From: Candidatus Cloacimonadota bacterium
Lineage (GTDB): Bacteria; Cloacimonadota; Cloacimonadia; Cloacimonadales; TCS61
Direction: 5' to 3'
Assembly (NCBI GenBank): GCA_030445745.1
Contig: JASUTE010000008.1
Span: forward strand, 1 to 63,442
DNA length: 63,442 bases
In this document: in pieces, positions 33,344 through 42,937 of the stretch
Numbering within the stretch: the stretch's first letter is position 1
Layout: the number at the start of each line of letters is the position of its first letter
Made by a program: the position numbers and the translations under genes
Notes under the pieces: generated by a model
The model's input: only the letters and a program-made list of their open reading frames with translations
The model's database searches: none
What the model was told of the DNA's origin: nothing

Positions 33344-33920
33344 GAATGTTACCCCGCTCTCTTTTACAATATTTTGCTAGAATTGAATTAAGCTTTTCTG
33401 AGTCACTAAATCCAAATTTATCTGCTATGGAAGATACGAACACAAATCCCGAATTAACCATTATAGCTAAAGCTTCCTGGAGCGTGCATGCCTTATTGAG
33501 AGAGTAAACCAAACTTATCTGGCGTAGCTCGGTAGGTGTGTAGCTTGGCACTCCCGCTTCTTTACAGCGACGCTTAAGCATTTTGCGAATTCTATCTGTA
33601 GTAGAACTTTCTTTACAAGTATCGAAATAAAATTTCGCTTCCTTAGAAACTCCCAGCTCTTTTAATCTCTTTAAGTAAGTTATTATTGGGGCATATAGCA
33701 TCTCTGATAAAGGTATTATTCTGCGCACTTTTTTATTAGTTTTTACTAATATTGTATTTGGATAAATACTTAGATGCTCTAATCGTAATTCCGCTATCTC
33801 TTTAGCGCTTAGAAACGCAGTAATAATTATCGAAATCGTCGCCGCGTCTCGGATACCAGCAAACGTCTCATCGGTAGTAGTCTTTCTAACTAAAGTAAGC
33901 AATTGCTCTATCTGTCTCAT
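33330..33920 (-). CDS. Tyrosine-recombinase-like protein lacking catalytic residues
   Basis: A 196-residue protein with the outline of a phage-integrase catalytic domain: AIRD-like helix start, AKEIAELRLEHL where integrases have GLR.SEL..L...D, the basic beta-hairpin VKTNKKVRRIIPLS, and PTELRQISLVY in place of HDLRHT. The first arginine is replaced by lysine, the first histidine of box II by threonine, and neither the H/W residue nor the nucleophilic tyrosine is evident near the end. It is probably inactive for recombination and may be a DNA-binding relic. It overlaps both neighbours by a few bases. Confidence 0.55.
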   Translation of the reverse strand: MRQIEQLLTLVRKTTTDETFAGIRDAATISIIITAFLSAKEIAELRLEHLSIYPNTILVKTNKKVRRIIPLSEMLYAPIITYLKRLKELGVSKEAKFYFDTCKESSTTDRIRKMLKRRCKEAGVPSYTPTELRQISLVYSLNKACTLQEALAIMVNSGFVFVSSIADKFGFSDSEKLNSILAKYCKRERGNIHVER

Positions 33921-34918
33921 TTTTCCCCCCCACTTTCCATATTTATAAGCAACTCTTTTTCTGCTTTTTTTCGCTTCCGCCGGGCACGTCTGTTTGCATT
34001 AATACGGGCTCTAACCTCCGGATCCTGCCTGCGTTTTCGTTCGTATTCTCTTTTTTTTCTCCTAACTTCTTCATGGTTACTATAGTATCTTTCTCGTCTT
34101 TTTTTCAATCTTCTCGCCCGATTCTCGGGTTTTCTTTGATAGTCTCGTTTTGCGAGCTTTCTCGCCCTTTTTTTGCATGAAGGCTTGCTACAACTGGGAT
34201 ATTTTGATTGCCGGTGATATTGAGTTTCTACCATACGCTGTCCACAAATAGCGCAATTTATATATTTCAATTCGGGGAGATCCCACTTATATATCAAATC
34301 TGAGTGAGCATATTTGCGCGTTTTGTTCAAAAAATTTCGAGAAGATTCTGTATTTAACTCTATGAAATAAAATTTTCTCCCATCTTTCTTTCGCTCCGTA
34401 TAGATTTTTCCAGAAAAACCAAGCTCTTCTAGCCGGTTAAGGATAACTGTATTTTGCGCCCACGTATATGCATGGCTGTTAAACCTAACCCTCTTCCCGT
34501 TTAAGGAGCCATCGTCCATAAAATAGAAAGAAAACGCATGCAAGCCCATTAGAGCCATCCAGTTTTGATTAGGATTCTTTTCCCACTGCCCTGTTTGCGG
34601 GTTTTGCTTCACACAAATGTCACGGATAAAATTAAATTTGCTGTTGGTTACAGTACTAAATCCAATATTAAATGTGCCATAGCCGCCATTCTTTACTTTT
34701 TTAGGAGGAGTTTTTACATAATCCTCCATCACATTTGCTTTAAATATACAATAAGCCTTCTGTTTGATGCCGTGCTTATAAACAAACCTGACATTCTTAT
34801 TGCGACAATCAACACTCGTATCCCCGAGTGCCCCACCTAAGGCTAATGCTATCTGTTCTTCTGTAAATTCACTTTTTAACTTTTTAACTATTTCTTGTAA
34901 ATTAACTTTATTTTCCAT
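33917..34918 (-). CDS. LAGLIDADG homing endonuclease with zinc motif and basic tail
   Basis: A 333-residue protein with two LAGLIDADG-type motifs, LALGGALGDTS (residues 25-35) and HAFSFYFMDDGSLNG (127-141), so a monomeric homing endonuclease of the LAGLIDADG_2 kind. A four-cysteine zinc motif (Cys 222, 225, 243, 248) follows, and then a tail of about 80 residues that is mostly Arg and Lys. The gene starts inside the stop codon of the truncated terminase gene (TAATG) and uses AAAAGGAG at its end as ribosome site. No intron or intein borders can be seen. It most likely invaded or replaced the terminase gene's 3' part. Confidence 0.8.
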   Translation of the reverse strand: MENKVNLQEIVKKLKSEFTEEQIALALGGALGDTSVDCRNKNVRFVYKHGIKQKAYCIFKANVMEDYVKTPPKKVKNGGYGTFNIGFSTVTNSKFNFIRDICVKQNPQTGQWEKNPNQNWMALMGLHAFSFYFMDDGSLNGKRVRFNSHAYTWAQNTVILNRLEELGFSGKIYTERKKDGRKFYFIELNTESSRNFLNKTRKYAHSDLIYKWDLPELKYINCAICGQRMVETQYHRQSKYPSCSKPSCKKRARKLAKRDYQRKPENRARRLKKRRERYYSNHEEVRRKKREYERKRRQDPEVRARINANRRARRKRKKAEKELLINMESGGEK

Positions 34919-35409
34919 TATAAACTCCTTTTTCTTTCTTTTATCCTGATAAGCGTTTTGGCTAACACGATTCTTGATCCGGTTGTAAATCCAACTTTTT
35001 TTACCTGACGCTCTGATTTACCATGCTTATAATACCATTCATCTAACGCTATTGTATCATCTACAAACCTCTTTAAGATGTCTGAAGAAAATTGGCTTAT
35101 CTGTTTGTCTGTTGGTTGCGCTATTATTGTAGTAAAGTTATCTCGTATATAGGACATAGTACCAGCAATCGCTGCCGTGCTTACAGATTTACCTACCTGA
35201 CGAGAACATTTAAGAACTAACTTCCTATACGCCTGGTCCACCTTTAACGTTAAGCGTGGACTATTCATAATGTCTACCCAAAAGGGAAAATACTCTAGAC
35301 TATATGGAATGCCCTTAAATTGTAATAAGCCCTGAGCTACATCTGCTAACCCAAGACCTCCCTCTCCTATATTACTTATCTCTTTGGGCAACGATGTCGA
35401 TTTGCTCAT
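34918..35409 (-). pseudogene. Phage terminase large subunit, N-terminal fragment
   Basis: Only 163 residues of a protein that normally has 450-600. The Walker A motif KCSRQVGKSVSTA (about residues 67-79) and the segment FTTGSRIVLA, which precedes the Walker B region of TerL ATPases, are recognisable. The frame then ends in a basic stretch, LIRIKERKRSL, directly before the LAGLIDADG gene. The rest of the ATPase and the nuclease domain are absent from the window, so packaging is impossible with this gene. It overlaps the upstream gene by 38 bases. Confidence 0.7.
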
Positions 35410-36163
35410 CTTTTACCTCTGGCATTCCATCAAGCTCTTCCTGCTTGTGCTTCTTTATATACTCTTCATCTTTATGTACTTCTAAGGCAGTCTGCAATAT
35501 TCTTCTAGTTTCTTCTATATGCCTGCGTGGGCCATTTTCATCTTTCTCGTCTTCCCTTAACTCTTCATTGATACTACTCCATATCATAGCTGCCCATTGC
35601 GGTAAGTTACCGTGTTTATTCTTCATAGATGTTATCATCTTCTGTGTTAATAAACCTTGTAATCTCTTATTAAGAGTTATCCTGTCATTGCTAGTCATAA
35701 ACCCAGTGAAAAATCTCATTTCCACGTCTGTTTTATCTAGCAGAAATCTATGGTCATCATAAAAAGAGTTATACGGGTCTCTTAGTAAATATATAGCTAC
35801 ATCCTTCCTGGAAAACTGTAGCTTGTTCATTACTCTTGGCTTTAAGTTCCAGAAAAAATAGTAGTACTTCAATAAATTAGCATAAGATATTTTGTATTTA
35901 CCACTTATTGCATTATCATTCCATAGCTCATGCACCATATTTATTGGCATTCCTACTATTAATGCACATTCTACAAAAGACCTCATATTTTGCGTTTCTA
36001 ATACCCGCATTATTACACTTTTACCAGAACGCTTATCGTACTGTGTCTTGGGAAAACCAAGATTATAGAATAAGAAATCTTCGAATTCTATTTTGTGCTT
36101 AAATGTGTTCTTAACACTATCATAAATTATTGGTTCTTTGCCTTTTTTATACTGGATCTGCAT
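35372..36163 (-). CDS. Unknown protein upstream of terminase (small-subunit-like position)
   Basis: A 263-residue protein that I do not recognise. It has an N-terminal phage-like segment (FEDFLFYNLGFP), a central ALIVGMPINMVHELWNDN, many tyrosines (LLKYYYFFWNL), and an acidic/charged C-terminal part (EELREDEKDENGP, then HKDEEYIKKHKQEELDG). The position and overlap with the terminase large subunit suggest the small terminase subunit or another DNA-binding packaging factor, which is only a context inference. It overlaps the HTH gene upstream by 37 bases. Confidence 0.55.
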   Translation of the reverse strand: MQIQYKKGKEPIIYDSVKNTFKHKIEFEDFLFYNLGFPKTQYDKRSGKSVIMRVLETQNMRSFVECALIVGMPINMVHELWNDNAISGKYKISYANLLKYYYFFWNLKPRVMNKLQFSRKDVAIYLLRDPYNSFYDDHRFLLDKTDVEMRFFTGFMTSNDRITLNKRLQGLLTQKMITSMKNKHGNLPQWAAMIWSSINEELREDEKDENGPRRHIEETRRILQTALEVHKDEEYIKKHKQEELDGMPEVKDEQIDIVAQRDK

Positions 36164-36390
36164 ACCTTACCTCCTTTCATGACGTTCTCAGCTTCTTTTT
36201 CTAGGTCATCTACCGTCCTAACTTCGATCATTTTTTCGTCTCGCCATCTTTCCAGTTCCTCAGCGTCAAAACATAATCTGCCAAACAATTTTTTATGGGG
36301 TATCAGACGTTGCATCGTCAGCTTGTACAACTTACTTTTAGAGATACCCAAAAAATCTGCGGCCTCTTTACTTTGTAATAAATCTTTCAT
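36127..36390 (-). CDS. Excisionase/MerR-type helix-turn-helix protein
   Basis: An 87-residue DNA-binding protein. Residues ~1-55 match the HTH_17 excisionase family (SKEAADFLGISKSKLYKLT, LIPHKKLFGRLCFDAEELERW). Such proteins direct excision by integrases or regulate small elements. I choose ATG 36,390 because GGAGGTAATA lies just before it; an ATG four codons earlier has no ribosome site. It is the first gene of the leftward mobile module, so the module's promoter is expected in 36,391-36,600. Confidence 0.85.
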   Translation of the reverse strand: MKDLLQSKEAADFLGISKSKLYKLTMQRLIPHKKLFGRLCFDAEELERWRDEKMIEVRTVDDLEKEAENVMKGGKVCRSSIKKAKNQ

Positions 36391-36624
36391 TATTACCTCC
36401 ATTAATATTTTTTAACAACAATAGATCTTTGTTGCCTTTTGTTAGTAATATAGGTGAAAAATTGCAGATATTACATCATTCCGAAAGTAAAAAGCTTATC
36501 TCGGAAACTATATTTACTTCCATGCTTAAAAACATAGATCACAAAAATATCTGGCTATTTTTGGTAATGAAGGAGAAAATTTTGAGCTATCAACAAGAAA
36601 CCACCCGGTCTGGAAAAATTACAT

Positions 36625-37310
36625 TTTAGTGAAATATACGGCAGTGCAACTAATGGCGCAGTCTTTGAAGAACAAGATATTACGCCAGTTCAGACTGCTG
36701 TACGAGGTCAGGAAGCAGCGGTAGAAATGACAATAGGGGAAACTTCACCTGAGCAATATGAAGTAAGTTGTCCGGGCTCACAGAGAGTACAATTTCAGCC
36801 CACGAAGAAACGCTATAAGCAGAGTTTGATAAGAAGATATGTTCATCCTGTCCCTATTCATCCCGCTGTCCGGCAATCGAGCAGAAGCGGTGTCGGGTCT
36901 TTTATTTTTCCCGTCAGGATTATCTTCGCCAGCGTCGTCACCGACAGATTCTAAAATTGCCACCTGAGCGCAGCAAATTACGCTCGAACGTGGAAGCTAC
37001 CAGGTTTGAGTTTGTACAGACCACCCAGAATCACAAATTGAAGGTGCGAGGCTACTTCAAAGCGAGCCTCTTTGTCTTCTCGAAAGCGATTGGCATCAAT
37101 TTTGGACGCATTTTCAGTTACATGAACTCAGAATCGGCCATAAAAGCTGTTTTTTTAATTTTCAGACATATTAAAGCCATTTTGAGTGTTTATCGTGACC
37201 ATTTCGGAGTTATATTTGGGTTTTCCGATTTGATTTCATTGCTTGCTAATGAAATTGAAGGTTATGAAATAATTGAATTAAAATCGAGTTCTTTAAGGGA
37301 ACTTAATATT
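36625..37310 (+). pseudogene. DDE transposase relic (IS1182-like)
   Basis: Fragments of a transposase in two frames. The first frame gives EIYGSATNGAVFEEQ, TPVQTAVRGQEAAVEM, YEVSCPGSQRV and KKRYK. At about base 36,820 one base is missing; the next frame continues with CSSCPYSSRC (the cysteine motif of this family), LPPERSKLRSNVEAT and KLKVRGYFKASLFVF, then IGINFGRIFSYM. The N-terminal catalytic part is absent. Bases 36,391-36,624 hold no gene that I can support apart from the presumed promoter of the leftward module. Confidence 0.65.
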
Positions 37311-37456
37311 CATTGTCTTCTCTGCGTGTGCTCTGTGTTAAGAAAAAATTGATCAAAAAAACCGGGCTCCGATTGCTCGAAACCCGGATTATATACTCTT
37401 CACTCAACATTTATCTTCTCTAGTTTCTTGACCAGAGAAGCTTAAGGCAAAGCAGG

Positions 37457-39841
37457 TTAACGAAGGAGGATCAGCCTCTTAATTGCAGAATATTCATCTG
37501 TATTCATTTTATAGAAATATATTCCTGAAGAGACGGATTTATTATTATCGTCTTTTCCATTCCATATAATTTGATGATTCCCCGCAGGTAATTTTTCATT
37601 GATAAGTGTTTTTACTTTTTCTCCTCTGATATTAAATATTTCAAGAGTCACAAACGGGGATCCGTCTGAGCCGTACCTATAGTTTTGTGCTACAGAAAAA
37701 GAAATTGTTGTTTCGGGATTGAATGGATTAGGGTAGTTACCTTCGAGTTCGGTAACTATTACTAACGGATCGTTTACAGCCACACCGATGAAATTGAAAT
37801 TTATAGTAGCCATCTCAGAATTACCCAGATTGTAAACTGCTACCACGCCGGCAACATATTCTTGCCCCCCTATCAAGCCCTCATATTGATACTCTGTATC
37901 TTCGGTAACAACCACAAGAACACTATCCAGATATACTTCATATTCGGTCAATTCCAGTGATGGATCATAATCGGGCTCTTCCCATGAGAATAATCCTGTC
38001 TCATTATTTATCGCAAGATCTGTCGGCATCGGAAGTGGAAGAACTTCCAAAGTGACAGGAACGATTATGGATTCACTATCATAGTTGATGACAATATCTC
38101 CATTATAGATATCCGGTTCTAAACCTGCTGCAGAAATATCGATATCAATAGTAAAAATCTCACCCGCCGGTACAGTGCCTGCCATAGGTAGTGCCTCTAT
38201 CCAATCCTCATCGGTTTCCAAAGCAAAATCCACATCTACAGTACCCTCATTAGATATGGTCAGGTCCGTTGATATTGTATCATTTTTATACAAAGTGAAA
38301 TCAAATGATTGCGGATCAATAACTATGGATGGTGTATCGGTAGAGGGAGCAAAAACTCCGTCATGGCGGATATTACATCCATTAATTATCATATATGCGA
38401 GTTCTTCGTTGAATTCCACACCGGTACTCCAAAGGTATAATTCCACGATCCAAGAGGTAATTCCGGTAGCTGCGCCGGCCATCTCTATATTACCATCGCC
38501 GGTGAAGTCACCAAATACAGGTGTAATCTGCATCGTTACAGAGTCCCAACCCGTACCGCAAGGCAGGGGCCAATCATCGTTATGGGTGCCATCATGATTG
38601 TAGCAATCATAGCCATAGGCAAAGAGATTGGAGCTAATAATCAGGTTGACATTACCATCGCCGCTGATATCTACGATGCCAATCTGGGTATAGATAGCAT
38701 CTGTTGGACCTGCGGGGAAACCTGTGAGCATATTACCGTCTATATCCCAAGCATATATATAGTCAGAGGGAACAGTAGAACCCACTTGATCGCCTACTAT
38801 GAGATCCAAGTCTCCATCATTATTCACATCAGCTATAGAGACAGTGCCAAAAATCCAATGCTCGGTATCTTGGGGCCATCCGTCCAAATAACTACCATCA
38901 TATTTGACTACAAACACTTTCCCACTACCATTATCATGGCATCCACCATAGACTATCTCCAGATAGCCGTCGTCATCCAGATCTATTAATACAGGCGAAG
39001 AATAGGAGTAAGTTATGCCGGGCATACTTAGCGGGAAACCGTCTAATACATTCCCCTGGTAGTCGAAAACATAGAGAGATTCATAAGAAAGCGCTACCAC
39101 CTCGTTATTTCCATCGCCGGTGATATCGCCGCTGGAGATGCCAGCACCGGGAAAAGTATCCAGATCCTGGGGCCAACCATCCACTACCGCACCTGTGCCA
39201 TCATAGACATAAACCCAGCCATTGGGAGAATTTCTTACATTTACCAAAATCTCCAGAGCACCATCACCGGTGATATCTGCCAGAGAAGCGTTCATCGTAC
39301 CACCACCGGCTTGAGTTATCGGGAAACCAGCTACAGGTGTGCCATCGAAATGAAAAGCATAGAGTTCGCCTTCATTGCCGGTGGTATTATTTCTGCTGGT
39401 TGCTACGATCTCGTTGTTTCCATCACCGGTAATGTCGCCGATCGCCGGTGAACCCCAGACATAATAACTTAAATTTACGGGCCAATTCGGTACAGCACTA
39501 CCGTCAGTATTCAAAGCTACGATTTTGGTGCCTACTCCGAAAATCACTTCCAGCTCAACATCTCCATCCATATCTATATAAACTGCACCATTTAAGACAT
39601 TGGAATTTGAATAAGATAACGGAAAACCATCCATTACAGTTGGCAATTCTCGGTCAGACAAAAAAGTAGGTAAGAACCCCGTTTGCCCCGATTCTATATT
39701 AACATAACCTGCCACATCAGGCACTATTGCCTTTTGGGGGAATTCTGTTCCCAGATCCGTTATATGAACCCGGGAAAATAATGATAATGGTAATGTAACC
39801 ACCATTATGATCAATAATAAAATAATACGATTTATTTTCAT
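37457..39841 (-). CDS. Secreted FG-GAP/VCBS-repeat protein with type IX-like sorting tail
   Basis: A 794-residue exported protein. A signal peptide (about residues 1-23) is followed by about ten FG-GAP/VCBS-type repeats with calcium-binding signatures such as DITGDGNNEIV and DLDDDGYLEIVYGG, forming a beta propeller (to about residue 490). A BACON/HYDIN-like immunoglobulin domain is at ~500-600 and a fibronectin-III-like domain at ~605-690. The last ~85 residues form a FlgD-like sorting domain (YPNPFNPETTISFSV, then SSGIYFYKM and a final ILLR). It is likely a surface adhesin or carbohydrate-binding protein. ATG follows GGAGAAGGAGAAAAG. Both neighbours are transposase relics. Confidence 0.87.
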   Translation of the reverse strand: MKINRIILLLIIMVVTLPLSLFSRVHITDLGTEFPQKAIVPDVAGYVNIESGQTGFLPTFLSDRELPTVMDGFPLSYSNSNVLNGAVYIDMDGDVELEVIFGVGTKIVALNTDGSAVPNWPVNLSYYVWGSPAIGDITGDGNNEIVATSRNNTTGNEGELYAFHFDGTPVAGFPITQAGGGTMNASLADITGDGALEILVNVRNSPNGWVYVYDGTGAVVDGWPQDLDTFPGAGISSGDITGDGNNEVVALSYESLYVFDYQGNVLDGFPLSMPGITYSYSSPVLIDLDDDGYLEIVYGGCHDNGSGKVFVVKYDGSYLDGWPQDTEHWIFGTVSIADVNNDGDLDLIVGDQVGSTVPSDYIYAWDIDGNMLTGFPAGPTDAIYTQIGIVDISGDGNVNLIISSNLFAYGYDCYNHDGTHNDDWPLPCGTGWDSVTMQITPVFGDFTGDGNIEMAGAATGITSWIVELYLWSTGVEFNEELAYMIINGCNIRHDGVFAPSTDTPSIVIDPQSFDFTLYKNDTISTDLTISNEGTVDVDFALETDEDWIEALPMAGTVPAGEIFTIDIDISAAGLEPDIYNGDIVINYDSESIIVPVTLEVLPLPMPTDLAINNETGLFSWEEPDYDPSLELTEYEVYLDSVLVVVTEDTEYQYEGLIGGQEYVAGVVAVYNLGNSEMATINFNFIGVAVNDPLVIVTELEGNYPNPFNPETTISFSVAQNYRYGSDGSPFVTLEIFNIRGEKVKTLINEKLPAGNHQIIWNGKDDNNKSVSSGIYFYKMNTDEYSAIKRLILLR

Positions 39842-40336
39842 CTTTTCTCCTTCTCCATCAACTGACGGATTTAAATTAAAAATTAAAAATGTAAAATTTA
39901 AAATGAGAATACAAAGATTCCCATTTAGTGATTATCCTCAGTACATCCACCTTCAATTTTTTTCTTTGCTTTTTCATAGAATAAATTTGACTCTTAAACA
40001 ATTTCTTGTCAAACCTTTTACTTCAATTTTTTCTATCAGCAAAAAGGTGACAGGGAGAAATGGAGAACGGGAAACGATTCTTTAATAAATTCCAAAAAAT
40101 ATACAAATTCTAATATCCAAAGCTTTAAACATTGCCGTGGTTTGGTTTTGCATTCGAAGTCTGAAGTAAAGAAGTTTCGATTTTACTATAAAGTTATGAA
40201 ACATCCACTTCCGATTGTCCGCTCAGAACATCCTAATGTGAGAGCCTAGTTGCTTCGTCGATCGAGTTCGGGGATTGACCTGCTCCCAATGCCCAGACAA
40301 AAATTGGTTTAGGATAAATTAACTTTTAGCTAGCCT
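39842..40336. other. Intergenic stretch, nothing recognised
   Basis: About 500 bases between the FG-GAP gene and the IS3 relic. It contains the promoter side of the FG-GAP gene and low-complexity A/T tracts (39,876-39,910). I see no frame with a ribosome site and no RNA gene. Confidence 0.4.
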
Positions 40337-40864
40337 TCAAAAGTCCATTATTTTTGTAATAGATTTCATCAGGAGTATTTCAATATCTGATGCCCTAACC
40401 TGATTTACATGATCTATTTTTAAACCTCGCAAAAGATACGGATATTTCTTGTGCTGCTTATTGGGAATACTCAAGTTTTGTTTCGGATAAATCGCTTTGA
40501 TTACAAGTAATTCCCAATAATTCACACTGTCGTGAAATCGATAATTCTGCATGACTCTTCTCTACAAATCTGGTTCTTTCCCGAAGATTTGTTTGTACTT
40601 TTTTCGCAAAAAATCCCTCTCTACCTGTAATTTCCCAATCTGCTTATAGAGATCATCTATCTTTACTTCCTGTTTTTTTTGTTCTCTTTACGGCGCCTGT
40701 CTAAAAATATCTGGGGAGCCGCTTCCAACAACTGGCTCTTCCATTTCGCTATCATATTTGGATGTACTTCATATTTCTTCAGACAACTCAGATAAAGTTT
40801 GGCTGCCTTTCACTGCTTCTAATGCCACCTTCGCTTTAGACTCAGACGAATACTTCTTACGCAT
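40337..40864 (-). pseudogene. IS3-family element relic (orfA and orfB fragments)
   Basis: OrfA starts at ATG 40,864 (MRKKYSSESKAKVALEAV) and carries a frame break after LSELS; the remainder, KYEVHPNMIAKWKSQLLEA, IDDLYKQIGKLQVERDFL and KKYKQIFGKEPDL, ends at about 40,565. OrfB starts VEKSHAELSISRQCELLGIT, then has lost a large internal part and resumes with QHKKYPYLLRGLKIDHVNQV in another frame before ending at 40,337. Neither the DDE core nor the terminal repeats are complete, so the element is dead. It differs in sequence from the transposase end at base 3-179. Confidence 0.8.
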
Positions 40865-41139
40865 AATAATTTTCCTTTTTTTTGAAAAACTTCCTCACAA
40901 AAGCCAAAAAATGAAAAGGAACTTTCCTAGAAAAACCATTTCTTGGTAAGTTTCTTTCACCTTATATCGCTGTTGGAATTTTGGGGAGCATTACAACTTG
41001 AGCCATTATTCTCCCCCTTGTTTTGTTTTTTACTATAACCAAGTTATGAGGATCGAATTTTGGCTCACTATTTTACACCACTTTCTGGACATTATCCAAG
41101 GCAGGAGGGGGCATTAACTCAATATTTTATCTTTATTAT
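40865..41139. other. Intergenic stretch behind the 562-residue gene
   Basis: No gene seen. It probably includes the remaining left flank of the IS3 relic and the 3' side of the 562-residue gene. No strong terminator. Confidence 0.35.
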
Positions 41140-42828
41140 TTAGAATTTTATAGGATACATGCCATCCACCCATATCTTATTGTTAATAAATGAAGATTCC
41201 GCTATTATTTTTTTATAGTCTTTTTCCGTATCTTCAGACTTATCAAAATTCGGATGATCTTTAATCTTATTCCTGAGTAAATCTGTAATAGTTGAATATT
41301 TTATTTCATTTAAATTTCCCTGTTTTGAAATTCCTTTTTTGTTCATTTCATCTATTATTTTAGACAAACTAACCTTATTAATATTTTTTTCTTGTTTTGC
41401 TTTTTCTTTAATCTGTTTACAAATATCTAATAGTCTAGCTTTAGGAATGCTGGGTGGTTTCTTCCTAAAGCTTGTTAATAAAACAGCGATAATAAAGCTA
41501 GAGAATTGTTCGTAAATTTTATATTTGAACCATTTTTCTAACTTATCCTCTTTAATTGAATTTAATCCTATATTGCCCTTTCCATCAGCTGTTAAATAAG
41601 AAAGCAGCATTTTTTTCTTTTCTACCAGATTATTAAACATTCTCTTAATCTGATTTGGAAAATCTTCATAAGAAATTGAGGCCAATTTGTTATAATGAAC
41701 CAACCTTTTTAGTTTTTCAGCCATTTCAATAAATTGGTCGATAGTGATCTGCTCATGCTTAAAAAGATAAGGATGCGTCTGTGCATAAGAAGGATCATAA
41801 TGTGGTAATTCAGTTTCATTTGCTTGTTGCTCAACTTCTTCTGGAGTTTTGTCCTCAGGTAGTTGTACTACATCTTTTTCGGCTATCCAAATTTGTCTTT
41901 CACTAATTTTCGATTCTACCTCAAATGCACTAGGAGCATCTCTAAGCTTCATGTTATTCAAGAAATCCCAAAAGAAAAGATAATACAAACTAATATAATT
42001 AATCACTGGTCTTTGAATTTTAAAAATGCTTAAATCATGCTCATACTCTACAATATTTTTTGCAATTTTGTTAAATTCGTTTTCGTAATATTTTACTCCC
42101 TTATCTGTTTTTATTTCCAAAAGTTTGAAACAATGGATATATTTTTTCATATCTCGCAAAATTATATTTTCCTCTTTTGGGTCTATTTTTTTCGATTCAC
42201 CTTGTAATTTTTCTGCTGCACTTTCAAGGTTATTTTTATCGGAACCATTTTGTTCTGTATCACTCGACTCCTCTTGTTCTTCACTTTTAGTCTCATCTTG
42301 TGGGAGATTTTTTAGATTATGTAGATTATTAAGGCTTGTACGGATTTTTTTCGTATCAAATTTACCGGAATCTATTTCGGACGAATACTCTGCATTGACA
42401 TTATCAACAAATTCCGTTTTACCATCAAGGGTATTTACTAGTTTTTCTTTTATTTCATCCAGAGTTGTACTATTTGCTTCCTTCAATTCAGCTAATTGTA
42501 ATTCAATTAATGTGTTATAGTTAGCTATACATTTGTGCTTCTGTTCACTGTTACTGCATTTTGAATTAATATAATATGGACATTCTTGGCAAATCTTCTT
42601 AGCAAGTTCAAAAAAACTATTAGACCACTTCGGGTAATAATTTTTTGTCTCCCTCCATTTGACAGTAGCTTCAATTATTGGTCTTTCTTCTAAAAAAACT
42701 TCTAGCCATTCTTTTATAAATTTATTTTTTTGTCTCAAATGACTAATTATATATTCTGGATCTTTAGATAAAAATTTGAGTATATCGTTGAAATTCTTTA
42801 TTTTTTTTTCGTTTTTCATGTTGTACAT
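41140..42828 (-). CDS. Unrecognised 562-residue charged protein beside tRNA-Ala
   Basis: I do not recognise this protein. The N-terminal ~120 residues include a cysteine cluster, CQECPYYINSKCSNSEQKHKC, that could bind zinc. Residues ~140-230 are acidic and low in complexity (KSEEQEESSDTEQNGSDK), probably disordered. The rest is helical and Lys-rich, with SLYYLFFWDFLNNMKL near the middle. There is no signal peptide; the W/F-rich segment is too short for several membrane helices. The codon use is more AT-rich than that of the housekeeping genes. It ends the accessory region next to tRNA-Ala. The start could also be the ATG three codons later; neither has a strong ribosome site. Confidence 0.6.
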   Translation of the reverse strand: MYNMKNEKKIKNFNDILKFLSKDPEYIISHLRQKNKFIKEWLEVFLEERPIIEATVKWRETKNYYPKWSNSFFELAKKICQECPYYINSKCSNSEQKHKCIANYNTLIELQLAELKEANSTTLDEIKEKLVNTLDGKTEFVDNVNAEYSSEIDSGKFDTKKIRTSLNNLHNLKNLPQDETKSEEQEESSDTEQNGSDKNNLESAAEKLQGESKKIDPKEENIILRDMKKYIHCFKLLEIKTDKGVKYYENEFNKIAKNIVEYEHDLSIFKIQRPVINYISLYYLFFWDFLNNMKLRDAPSAFEVESKISERQIWIAEKDVVQLPEDKTPEEVEQQANETELPHYDPSYAQTHPYLFKHEQITIDQFIEMAEKLKRLVHYNKLASISYEDFPNQIKRMFNNLVEKKKMLLSYLTADGKGNIGLNSIKEDKLEKWFKYKIYEQFSSFIIAVLLTSFRKKPPSIPKARLLDICKQIKEKAKQEKNINKVSLSKIIDEMNKKGISKQGNLNEIKYSTITDLLRNKIKDHPNFDKSEDTEKDYKKIIAESSFINNKIWVDGMYPIKF

Positions 42829-42937
42829 TCTTTCATTTTTCTTCTTAAATTGTCAATTTTTATGCAAATTTTGGGCACGTTTTTGGGCACTCCGGGGTTT
42901 TGAAAAAACGTCTAACTTACTGGTATATATAAAGTTA

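Noticed and set aside
34918-35409. Group I intron or intein in the terminase gene around the LAGLIDADG endonuclease.
   Set aside because: No terminase C-terminal exon follows within the window, no splicing-block motifs are seen in the endonuclease, and it starts with its own ribosome site.
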